A stretch of 64,000 nucleotides of DNA from the NCBI GenBank assembly GCA_973895155.1, contig OZ316892.1:16988001-17052000 (forward strand), in the 5' to 3' direction. The notes under the pieces were generated by a model that was given only the letters and a program-made list of their open reading frames with translations, was not told where the DNA came from and searched no databases. The translations under genes were made by a program, and so were the position numbers. The DNA is from Marsupella aquatica. Lineage: Eukaryota > Marchantiophyta. Of the stretch, positions 1 to 7,568 are shown one piece after another; position 1 is the stretch's first letter; every line of letters starts with the position of its first letter.

Positions 1-673
1 TAAACTGGGTTCTACGGTCCCCAGTTGGTCGCTGCATACTCCTCCCACGGTTAACATTGAGGGCAGCACCAGATGATGAAGGCTGTGACGTGATGTGCAT
101 CTTCTGCTGAAGATCATCACTAAGCAGAGAACTTACCACGTCATTGTATGAAATGGTATCCCTATCACGATGCAACAACACTCGTGATAGGGACTGGTAA
201 GATGGAGGCAATGAACTAAGAAGCTGCAGAGCCTTCGTCTCATCATTCAAAGTCTCCCCAAGGTTTTCCAAGTCAACGACCATGTCGTTGAAAGCATCCA
301 CATGGTCTTGCAACTTCGTACCAGATTCCTTCATCCTGAAACTCATCAGTTTGTAGGAAGTGTAGAGCCGGTTCGACAACTCCTTGCGGTGATACTTGCT
401 CTGCAATTCCGCAAATAAGGACATGCAATCCTTATGTGCACCCAACTGCTTGATGATGGGAGGCATGAGATAGAGTGTAACACACCACACTCCCTGCTCC
501 TGCATGCGGTCCCATTGTTTCTCATCAACATCGTCTTCACGAGGGCTCAGCAGTTGGCCCATCCCTGACGCATAAAGCACTCCCTTCACCTGCTTCTCCC
601 ATAGCAAGTAGTCAGAGCGCCCATCATACTTTGTCACTTCATACTTGGGTCCCCCAAGCTTGAAAGTCCCCAT
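1..673 (-). CDS. Copia Gag polyprotein, N-terminal part (partial)
   Basis: This is the capsid-type Gag of a copia retrotransposon (UBN2/Retrotran_gag family), which packages element RNA. The frame is open from ATG at 673 to the window edge, about 224 codons, with an upstream in-frame TGA at 829-827. It begins MGTFKLGGPKYEV, then YDGRSDYLLWEKQVKG, the typical N-terminal Gag layout (a variant of the 'F.G.NY..W' motif). Further on come LFAELQSKYHRKELSNR, MKESGTKLQDHVDAFNDMV, NDETKALQLLSSLPPSYQ and ISYNDVVSSLLSDDL. These are the helices of copia Gag ahead of the zinc knuckle, which would lie left of the window. No stop or frameshift is seen. The upstream open stretch (828-674) has no ATG, so 673 is the best start. 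It could belong to a full copia polyprotein. Confidence 0.9.
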   Translation of the reverse strand, partial: MGTFKLGGPKYEVTKYDGRSDYLLWEKQVKGVLYASGMGQLLSPREDDVDEKQWDRMQEQGVWCVTLYLMPPIIKQLGAHKDCMSLFAELQSKYHRKELSNRLYTSYKLMSFRMKESGTKLQDHVDAFNDMVVDLENLGETLNDETKALQLLSSLPPSYQSLSRVLLHRDRDTISYNDVVSSLLSDDLQQKMHITSQPSSSGAALNVNRGRSMQRPTGDRRTQF

Positions 674-1230
674 CTTCTTCTTTACCGTGAGCTCCGGTAG
701 TAGTACTGCTTCCTCCACCACACGCCGCACCGGTGATGGTATCGGTGTCACGTGCTCTTCCTCCTGCTCCTCTCTCTGCCCCTGAAACCTCCGCGGTGAT
801 CCTCGTGCTTCAAGTTCCACGTCTTGTCAACAACGAATGTTGATCAATTGCACTTGGTGCCGTCACCAAGTCCAACAAGGTAATTGATTTTGCTTAGCCT
901 TCCTCTTTGCATCAAAGAGCCAATCCCGGACTCAAAAACAATCGTCTTGCCTCAATCTCTCCGTTGAGTCAAAACACTTGACGCTTCTCCCTCCGAGTCG
1001 ATTGCCAACTTTCTTCACAAAATCCAGAACGACGAAAACTTAGATCTCTCTGCACCACGAGCTCCGTTCAACGATTTCTTCACACCGTTAGAAAGCTCTT
1101 GCCCTGATCTATCCGTTGAGCCCATAAACTCCAAGTTCCATGCGATGGAACTCTGGAAAATCCACCAACACTCAACGCTGGAAAAACCGTCATGAAATCC
1201 CGTCACGAACACACGTCACCTCCCAAGCAT
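674..1230 (-). other. Copia 5' leader between primer-binding site and Gag
   Basis: An untranslated leader of about 557 nt between the primer-binding site and the Gag ATG. I see no ORF on the element strand that looks coding. Confidence 0.6.
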
Positions 1231-1242
1231 GCTCTGATACCA
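1231..1242 (-). promoter_or_regulatory. Primer-binding site for initiator tRNA-Met
   Basis: The minus strand reads TGGTATCAGAGC, complementary to the 3' end of plant initiator tRNA-Met, which primes most plant copia elements. It lies two bases (AT) from the LTR end (TG...CA boundary at 1245) and fixes the strand and the 5' LTR. Confidence 0.97.
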
Positions 1243-1244
1243 AT

Positions 1245-1701
1245 TGTTGAGCATAGACGACGATCGCAACGGCAAGCCCATGAACCATCCAACGCACAAT
1301 AGTCGACACAAGAGATACGTGGTTCACCTCCTTGAGGCTACGTCCACGGGAACACACAAGAGAACTTTACTGAACTCTAAGCCCGTCGGCTATACCGAGT
1401 CTCCACAGTGTAAGCTCTCCCTATCTCTCAAGTGGCTCCATAACAATGAGCCTTGGTTCTACCTCTCCAAGCACACATGCCTCTTATGATATAGTGTGCA
1501 ACTTAGTTGTACCTAACCACATAGTTGTACCTAATCACGTAGTTGTACCTAACCACATAGTTGTACCTAATCACGTAGTTGTACCTAACCACATAGTTGT
1601 ACCTAATCACGTAGTTGTACCTAACCACGTAGTTGTACCAACCCACGTTGTTGTACCAACCACGTCATACCTAACCTAGACGTAAGAGTAAATACCCAAC
1701 A
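1245..1701 (-). repeat. Copia 5' LTR (457 bp)
   Basis: Ends are the perfect inverted pentamers TGTTG and CAACA. On the element strand, the U3 holds nine 18-bp repeats close to the 5' end, followed by a TATA-like CTATATCATA at about 1487-1497. The primer-binding site follows the other end. The partner 3' LTR is outside the window. Confidence 0.92.
1505..1666 (-). repeat. 18-bp tandem repeat array in copia U3 (about nine units)
   Basis: Units of 18 bp start AGTTGTACCTAA on the plus strand and alternate CCACAT and TCACGT endings, giving a 36-bp higher-order pattern. On the element strand the units carry ACGTG or ATGTGG cores, and the last three units have ACGTGG. The position upstream of the TATA-like box suggests an enhancer array. 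The plus-strand frame that reads VVPNH repeats is a by-product. Confidence 0.9.
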
Positions 1702-1861
1702 ATTTCATGGTTTGGTTTAGGGTATTATATTAGATAAGTTATATAAGTTAGATAAGTTATATATATGTCAAAACTATGAGTACATGGAACTAATAACTAT
1801 AAATGAGTAATTGAGAGAGTGTCCGCACCTGATATGGTCGTGAAGGCTGACCTGGATCCTG

Positions 1862-2194
1862 CTAAGCGGTGGGCGATGGTACTGCCTCAGGTGGAATTTG
1901 AGCTGCCTCCGCTTCTCGCCATGACCAAAGCTCTTGAACCACGGGTCGCACTCGATCGAGCAGCCATGTCACAACGGTAGAGTGTGTTGTGTCTGGTCCA
2001 AGCAAGCCTCGGAGGTCCTCCCACTCATCCCACCGTTCAAGTGGGACCCGGATTTCTGGCTTGGCATCCGGTCTCCGTCTCTTCTTGTAATCTATATCAT
2101 CACTCGGATAACGTTGTCTAGGTGGACCCCCTCCCCTTGGGCGACTTTTCCGCCTCCCATCTGGGAGATCCGGGGGCTGACCCCCGGTGCTCAT
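1862..2194 (-). CDS. Transposase-like protein of copy A, exon 1 (110 codons)
   Basis: An open frame from ATG (2194) to a stop at 1862. It starts MSTGGQPPDLPDGRRKSRP and has a basic, Gly/Pro/Arg-rich N-terminus that could bind DNA. Then come a short YPSDDIDYKKRRRPDAKP segment and a conserved core: RVPLERWDEWEDLRGLL, DTTHSTVVTWLLDRV. The first 35 residues of the core match exon 1 of copy B (17616-18029), which reads QVPLHLWDEWEELRCLL and QTTHSSVIEWLFQQV. Two diverged copies keeping the same frame shows this is a real coding domain. The remaining exons lie to the left, beyond the copia insertion. I do not recognise the domain. A CAG/GTGCGG donor-like site lies just after the stop, so splicing may begin there. 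Confidence 0.65.
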   Translation of the reverse strand: MSTGGQPPDLPDGRRKSRPRGGGPPRQRYPSDDIDYKKRRRPDAKPEIRVPLERWDEWEDLRGLLGPDTTHSTVVTWLLDRVRPVVQELWSWREAEAAQIPPEAVPSPTA

Positions 2195-2202
2195 AGAACC
2201 CT

Positions 2203-2222
2203 ACCCTAACCCTAACCCTAAC
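2203..2222 (-). repeat. Telomere-like CCCTAA repeats in copy A leader
   Basis: Three CCCTAA units plus a partial unit lie directly in front of the exon 1 ATG. The copy B leader has no such array, and the matching stretch of copy C is deleted. Confidence 0.75.
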
Positions 2223-2310
2223 CTCTAAGAAAATACCCCTAACCTCTACAACATAGACCGAATGCCAAGCCAAACCCGGTAAAACAAAAAATAAATTGAC
2301 AAAAATAAAT

Positions 2311-4407
2311 TGTGGTGCGACCCATGGCTCCCTAAACCCAAGAAACCCCCCAGCTCAAGCCGATTCCCGCAGGTTTCGTGCTTGGCGAGGCCGTTTCCGC
2401 GGCTTAGCGGCATGGGACGCTGCTAACCTTCTACTACTACTATTAACATTTTACACACATATACTGGACAGATCCTTCATCGGGTCATGAGATACGTAGC
2501 CGGCCTAATATAGGCCTTCCCCTGTCTTCCCCTGTCTTCCCCTCCGTCTTGTTAGGTATGTTTGGATTCCGCCGCCGGAATGATCCCCAATAGGCTTGGT
2601 TAAGCCGCTAAGACCTCTCTCAGCTCGACACATCCAACTCTCACTCCCCTGCTTACTTTCCTTCCTTCTGTTGATGTGGGCACTCTTCACACAAGTTAAT
2701 GCGACACACAAATAGCAAAATGACTCATTCTGACTGAGTCATACCATGCACTTGCCATACAAACAGTACATCTCATACACAAGTTCTGCGAACTAAGCCG
2801 TGAGGCCAACTCTATTCAGCTCTTAGGCATGAGGAAACATGAATATACACAAGGGTCACTGTATGACTAACCGAGAGCTTCTCGTACTACTTGATCCCAG
2901 CCCGGCTGGTGCAAACTAAAAACTTGCTAAAGAAGAGGCCCTGAGCTCCCCGCTGCCCAGGTACTTATCCTGGTAGTGGATCCGCCATTCTTTGCATCGT
3001 AAGCCTAATCTACTTAACAGTAATCTACTTGCCCGAATCTACCTATGTACAGCAAGGCAGGAGCACAAGTGTTGCTCCTACCAGTGGGACCGCAATCCCA
3101 CTAAGCTAAGTGTCAGGGCCGCTCCTGGTTCTGATCCTAATCCTAAACGTGGAGATCCGCGCCCGCCCTGCCCACTCACGCCTCCTCCCTCCACGTCCGC
3201 CCTCCCTAAAAGGAACGGCGCCCTTGCACCGTCACGACACCGGTGGTGGATCCTCAATGGACGCCCCCAACACTTCCTCCTCAGCCACTGCCGTTGGCCC
3301 GCCTACTGACAGATTACCTGCCCTTGACCGAGTCAACTCTCCATCGGCCTGACTGGGTCCACCTTCGGCTTCAGCCATGGTAATCTTACAAAGGCCTCCA
3401 AGACGGATCCGGCCATGAAGCCTTGGTACTTCTTGGTCTGCATGGCTGTAAAGCATGCATCCTCCTCCCGTGCAAAATGTAGTTGCACCTCCACCGGTAG
3501 GGTTGCCGCCCAGCCCTTCCAGGTGTCATCCCTGGTTGGAATGGCCTTGATGGGATCGACCTCCTCCTCTTCGGCTTCTCCCTGCCTCCTGCTCTGCTGC
3601 TCGGCTGGCTTCTTTGGTGCCGCCGACCTCGTTCTTTTTGCCGGGGTGGCTTCATCGTTGACGGCTCCCTTCCTCTTCATCTCTGCTGCCGTGGAGGTTT
3701 CTCCTAGCACCGTTGCCTGGGTCCACCTTTCCGTGCTACCCTTTAATTCCCAGTGTATGTCGTTGCAGTTCTTGATGGCCTCTCGGATGCCGACGACGCT
3801 GTCTTTGCAAAACAAAAGATCGTCGAGTTGATTGGAAGTAGGCGTCCACAAGAACTCGTCCTTGATGAGTTCGCCTCCTAAGAAAGCCGTCTTTTGCAGC
3901 TCCCACAATCGAGCGAGCTCCTGCCGTTCTCGAGCTGCCCTTTCTGACTCCTCGTCCTCGTAAGTCTTGATGTACTCAGTTGCCCGTTCGAACAGGCATC
4001 CCCAGAAATGTGCCGCTTGATTGACGTTGCTCATACCCTCCTTAGGTTGATCGTCGGTATCTACTCTCTCCCCGAGTGCTTGCCTAAGCAGCTGACAGTA
4101 GTTGGCCTCCTGTAGTCGTCTACCTAGTTCGTGCTCGCAAATGAGCCACCATCTCCTGCAAGCGCTCCTTACCCCTCTCCTCTGCCGGTCCTTCTTCCCG
4201 TTGATCCTTCCTAGCCGCCGACGCTTAACGCGCCCAAACCCTAATCGGGTTTTCACCCTCAGCCTTACCTCCGGCCTCTGCCCGGGTTCCATGGTTGCCC
4301 CTAATTGTTTATATTTTCCTTGTTTTGTCACTATACTAAGGTGTTCCTAGGGTGCCTTCCTGCTTTACCCACTTAACCGGCCGAGTGATTCCTGTCTAGG
4401 CATCACA
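2311..4407 (-). repeat. Gypsy 3' LTR (2,097 bp)
   Basis: This has the same length as the right LTR at a fixed offset of 8,321. Differences noticed lie at about 2378, 2573, 3447, 3815, 3851, 3894, 3899 and 3926, all transitions. It contains a 332-codon ORF (3333-4331) near the start of U3. The remaining about 1 kb (2311-3332) has no convincing ORF on the element strand. Confidence 0.97.
3333..4331 (-). CDS. ORF inside the gypsy 3' LTR, 332 aa, unknown function
   Basis: An intact ORF lying entirely within the LTR, starting 76 nt inside the U3 edge and 65 nt past the pol stop. I do not recognise it. Residues about 15-60 are very basic (KRRR, KKDRQRRG). There are two early Met codons, and Met100 (GMSNVNQAAHFW) begins the part that looks most protein-like. 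Residues 120-150 are charged and helical (ERAARERQELARLWELQK). A possible nuclear localisation signal is at 230-245 (AKRTRSAAPKKP), followed by an acidic run (EAEEEEVD) and an aromatic C-terminal part (WKGWAATLPV, EAFVRLPWL). It has no retroviral envelope, RT or nuclease motif. Compared with the other LTR copy, five differences are synonymous and one changes residue 136 (Arg here, Trp there). It may be an accessory protein of the element, a captured host fragment, or a chance ORF. Confidence 0.55.
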   Translation of the reverse strand: MTKQGKYKQLGATMEPGQRPEVRLRVKTRLGFGRVKRRRLGRINGKKDRQRRGVRSACRRWWLICEHELGRRLQEANYCQLLRQALGERVDTDDQPKEGMSNVNQAAHFWGCLFERATEYIKTYEDEESERAARERQELARLWELQKTAFLGGELIKDEFLWTPTSNQLDDLLFCKDSVVGIREAIKNCNDIHWELKGSTERWTQATVLGETSTAAEMKRKGAVNDEATPAKRTRSAAPKKPAEQQSRRQGEAEEEEVDPIKAIPTRDDTWKGWAATLPVEVQLHFAREEDACFTAMQTKKYQGFMAGSVLEAFVRLPWLKPKVDPVRPMES

Positions 4408-7400
4408 TAGCTCCCCACTTAATTGTGAAGCGTCCTCGCGAACAACTTCATCTTCGTCCATATAGTATTTCTTGAGGCGGTCATAATGGATGCGAACTGG
4501 ATATACCTCTCCCGTAATGTTGGCCAATTGCACGGAGCCATTGGGGAACATCATGGTTACTCTAAAGGGTCCTAACCAGCGAGTGTAAAGCTTTCCTGGA
4601 AACCTACTATACCTACTGTCATAAAGTAGCACAAGATCACCGGTATGAATACTAACTACTTTTAACCTTTTATCATACTGCTGCTTCATGATATTCTGTC
4701 TATATTCTACTCTCTCGGCTGAAATCATTCTCGTTTCCTCTAAAGCTTCTAACCTATATTCTCGCTCCTTTAGGCTCTCCTCCGCTGAGGCTCTTTCCTC
4801 AATTGTAACTTGAAATGTCGGTATCTCAAGTTGCATGGGTACCAGGGCTTCTTGTCCAAAGGTTAAGAAGAAGGGTGTGTGACCGGTAGTGGATTTATAG
4901 GCCAGATTGTAAGCAAAAACAGCAGCAAACAATTTATCATCCCAATCGAGTTTGTTCTGAGCTACTGTCTTGTTCAATATCTTTCCTATGATTCCGTTTG
5001 CTCGTTCTGTCAACCCGTTTGCCTTTGGATGGTAGGGAGTAGTAGGCCTATGTTTAACTAAATACTGCTCATTTAAACGACTAATTATATCATTCAAAAA
5101 ATGGGTTCCTCTATCACTAACTAATTCTAGGGGTGCTCCATACCTGGTGAAGATCTGCTCATACATGAATCTAGCCGTAGTAATTGCATCATCCTTCGTT
5201 GTTGGTCTGGCCTCTACCCATTTAGTTGCATAATCCGTAGCCAGGATTATGTACTTGTTCCGTCGAGGGTGGGTCAGTGGTTTCAGAGGTCCAATGTAAT
5301 CAATACCCCACTTCTCGAATGGTGCCAGAGGTAGAATAGGGTGCAGTGGATGCCTGGTGGACGCCCTTGGTCCTCCCGCTCGTTGACAAGGATCGCATTG
5401 TTTGATAAACTGATAGACATCTTTGTGCAAGGTGGGCCACCAGTAACCGGCATTTAATATCTTCTTAGACGTGGTTACTGGGGCAAAATGTCCTCCGGCC
5501 TCCTCTCCATGCATGGCCCGTAGGACTCGTTTTACCTCTCTCTTCTCCAAACACCTTTGAATCGTGCCGTTGATTCCATGCTTGTGCAGTATGCCTTTAA
5601 TGCACTGATACTGTCTGACCTTCCGCACAAAGACTGCGGCTTGCTCTCGGCTTAATCCTGGCTGTAATCTGGAAGTGCTGAGAAATTGTAAAATCTCAGG
5701 GTACCATGTACCAGCTATTTCCACAACGAATAGCTCCTCGTCGGGGAATCGATCATTGATGCAATCCGTGGCAGGTTTACCTGTGATCCTTGAAAAGAAG
5801 TCGACATTGGCATGTAACTTTCCTGGCTTGATCCTCAGCTCATAGTCAAACTCCTGTAATAGCAAAATCCATCTTGCTACTCTGCCTGTAAGGTCCGGCT
5901 TATTGACTAGGTACTTCAAACTTTCATGATCAGTATGAAAGATTACCTTGTACCCTAGTAAATAATGCCTAAACTTTTTACAAGAATAAATGACTCCTAA
6001 TGCTTCTCTTTCCGTGGTAGAGTAGTTCCGTTCGGCATCAGCAAGCTGACGGCTTGCGAAGTATATGGGATGGTCCCTTCCTTTCTCATCTAACTGACTT
6101 AGTACTGAGCCAATACAGAAGCCCGAGACATCTACAAAAACATGAAAATCTTTGTTCCAGTCCGGTGCTATCATGACTGGGGCCTCTACTAACATCTGCT
6201 TCAATTCTACCACCGCTGTGACTCGTTCGGGTGTGGGTTCGAAGTCTGCTCCTGCCTTGAGCATATTGGTTAATGGTAAAGCTAGCTTGGCAAAATCCTT
6301 GATGAACCGGCGATAGTAACCAATGCATCCCAAGAAGGATCTTACATCCTTTATGTTCTTAGGTTGCATGATATCTAGCCATACTGCTAGCTTACCTTTG
6401 TCAATCTCAATGCCCTTCCTTGATACCTTGTGACCTAGTAGCACCCCCTCGGTTACTGCAAAAAAACATTTATCTGGGTGTAACTTGAGACCCACCTCTC
6501 TACATCTCATGAAGGTTTTCCTGAGGTATTTAGCATGTTTCGATGCCTTCCCGAATACTGCAAAGTCATCAATGAAGATTTCCATGAACTTTCTCAAGTA
6601 ATCATGAAAAATGTTCACCATTAATCGTTGGAACATAGCTGGTGCGTTGCAGAGTCCAAACGGCATACGATTGAAGACATAGATCCCCCATTCCGTGATG
6701 AAGGCCGTCTTGATTTGGTCTTCTTGCCGAATCCTGATTTGGTTATAACCAGAGTATCCATCCATGAATGAATATAGTTCATGACTGGCTACCATGTCTA
6801 GTACCATATCAGTAAACGGTAAAGGAAAATGGTCTTTTAATGTTGCTTCATTCAGCTTCCTGTAATCCTGACAAACCCGGATCTTCGGTTTACCATCGGG
6901 TCCAGCTTTCTTGGGAACTATCACAATTGGAGACACCCAGTCTGAATGCAGGACTGGAGTGATGAATCCAGCTTCCACTAGTTTGTCGATTTCTGTTTTG
7001 ACCAGCAGGGAATACTTCGGGTTCATCCTTCGAATTGGTTGTCGAAATGATTTGGCTCCTAACATGAGATCAATTCGATGTTCCCCTAGTGTTGGATCTA
7101 CTCCCTTTAGATCTTGGTGACTCCATGCAAACACATCCTGAAATTCAATCAATAAGTCACTGATCTCTTTCTCGAGCTCAGGTGCTAGGTTTCTCCCTAA
7201 GTTCAGTTCTCTTCCCTCTCCTAAGTCGAGCTTCCGATATTGCCGTGCTTGGATCATATTAATCTGCTTCTTCAAATTCGGGTCCAGTTCGGCTTCCAGT
7301 CTCTCTAATCTCATACCTCCATAAACTGGGATCTCGGCTGGACTAGCCGAGTCGGTCCCTTCCTTGGTGTCCATAGATTGTCCCCTTACCGGTCTATTCG

Positions 7401-7458
7401 GTTTTGAATTAGTGGTCGGCTCCCCTTCCTGCCTTGGCTCTGGATCGTGTCTGTCCAT
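4396..7458 (-). CDS. Gypsy Pol: reverse transcriptase, RNase H, integrase
   Basis: This polyprotein copies element RNA into DNA and integrates it. The frame is open from a GTG at 7467; the first ATG is 7458 (MDRHDPEP), and residue numbers below count from the GTG. RT spans about 160-400, with MDGYSGYNQI (Asp 236), FGLCNAPAMFQ and FIDD at 298-301 in place of the common YxDD. RNase H spans about 440-560 (Asp 446, Glu 488, Asp 513). The integrase zinc finger has His 653 and 660 and Cys 691 and 694. The integrase core triad is WGIDYIGP (Asp 723), SDRGTHF (Asp 785) and GLTERANG (Glu 821). A WLGPFRV module follows, and there is no chromodomain. The frame is -1 relative to gag and has an in-frame TAA at 7512-7510 between the overlap and this start. 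The stop codon lies inside the 3' LTR, so the last codons overlap the polypurine tract. Confidence 0.97.
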   Translation of the reverse strand: MDRHDPEPRQEGEPTTNSKPNRPVRGQSMDTKEGTDSASPAEIPVYGGMRLERLEAELDPNLKKQINMIQARQYRKLDLGEGRELNLGRNLAPELEKEISDLLIEFQDVFAWSHQDLKGVDPTLGEHRIDLMLGAKSFRQPIRRMNPKYSLLVKTEIDKLVEAGFITPVLHSDWVSPIVIVPKKAGPDGKPKIRVCQDYRKLNEATLKDHFPLPFTDMVLDMVASHELYSFMDGYSGYNQIRIRQEDQIKTAFITEWGIYVFNRMPFGLCNAPAMFQRLMVNIFHDYLRKFMEIFIDDFAVFGKASKHAKYLRKTFMRCREVGLKLHPDKCFFAVTEGVLLGHKVSRKGIEIDKGKLAVWLDIMQPKNIKDVRSFLGCIGYYRRFIKDFAKLALPLTNMLKAGADFEPTPERVTAVVELKQMLVEAPVMIAPDWNKDFHVFVDVSGFCIGSVLSQLDEKGRDHPIYFASRQLADAERNYSTTEREALGVIYSCKKFRHYLLGYKVIFHTDHESLKYLVNKPDLTGRVARWILLLQEFDYELRIKPGKLHANVDFFSRITGKPATDCINDRFPDEELFVVEIAGTWYPEILQFLSTSRLQPGLSREQAAVFVRKVRQYQCIKGILHKHGINGTIQRCLEKREVKRVLRAMHGEEAGGHFAPVTTSKKILNAGYWWPTLHKDVYQFIKQCDPCQRAGGPRASTRHPLHPILPLAPFEKWGIDYIGPLKPLTHPRRNKYIILATDYATKWVEARPTTKDDAITTARFMYEQIFTRYGAPLELVSDRGTHFLNDIISRLNEQYLVKHRPTTPYHPKANGLTERANGIIGKILNKTVAQNKLDWDDKLFAAVFAYNLAYKSTTGHTPFFLTFGQEALVPMQLEIPTFQVTIEERASAEESLKEREYRLEALEETRMISAERVEYRQNIMKQQYDKRLKVVSIHTGDLVLLYDSRYSRFPGKLYTRWLGPFRVTMMFPNGSVQLANITGEVYPVRIHYDRLKKYYMDEDEVVREDASQLSGELCDA
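4411..4420 (-). promoter_or_regulatory. Polypurine tract of the gypsy element
   Basis: AAGTGGGGAG on the element strand, three bases (CTA) before the 3' LTR begins with TGTGATGC. It is the expected plus-strand primer. It is also read as the Pol codons just before the C-terminal CDA. Confidence 0.85.
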
Positions 7459-7509
7459 CTCATCCACCTCTTGCTCCTGAGAGTTAGGCCGCTGTGCTCT
7501 CTCGGCTTC

Positions 7510-7512
7510 TTA
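7510..7512 (-). other. In-frame TAA between gag overlap and pol
   Basis: The pol (-1) frame is open from about 7668, inside the end of gag, through 7513. It is then closed by this TAA and opens again to pol. It either separates two cistrons or is a single inactivating mutation of a frameshift fusion. Confidence 0.8.
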
Positions 7513-7568
7513 TAGGGCCTCAATTTGTTCTGCCCTCGTAATCGGCTTGTATGCCGATCCCTTGGTAT

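Larger units (their letters stand above)
1..1701 (-). mobile_element. Ty1/copia LTR retrotransposon, 5' part (runs off left edge)
   Basis: Read on the minus strand, the order is LTR (1701 to 1245), a tRNA-iMet primer-binding site, a leader of about 560 nt, then a Gag ORF that leaves the window at base 1. The LTR is bounded by TGTTG and CAACA. Only the 5' end is visible, so whether pol is intact and what the left target duplication is cannot be judged. The right flank starts ATTTC at 1702, inside what looks like the remains of DNA-transposon copy A, so this element probably inserted into that copy. Confidence 0.93.
1702..2310 (-). mobile_element. TTAA DNA transposon copy A, distal piece (left of the gypsy insertion)
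   Basis: This continues the transposon that begins at 13514 on the minus strand and is interrupted by the gypsy element. Its first about 80 bases (2310 downward) match copy C at about 63280-63360: both read a T-rich stretch, then ACCGGGTTTGGCTTGGCAT, then GTTGTAGAGGTTAGGGGTATT. It holds the 5' leader, coding exon 1 (1862-2194) and the start of an AT-rich intron. The copia LTR cuts it off at 1701. Confidence 0.8.

Noticed and set aside
1446-1679. Repeat protein VVPNH read on the plus strand
   Set aside because: It is a translation of the 18-bp LTR tandem repeat. It lies on the wrong strand for the element and has no start context.
3415-3831. Plus-strand ORF of 138 codons in the LTR (and 11736-12152)
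   Set aside because: It is the antisense shadow of the minus-strand LTR ORF. Its sequence is low in complexity, and the silent changes of the minus ORF are not silent here.
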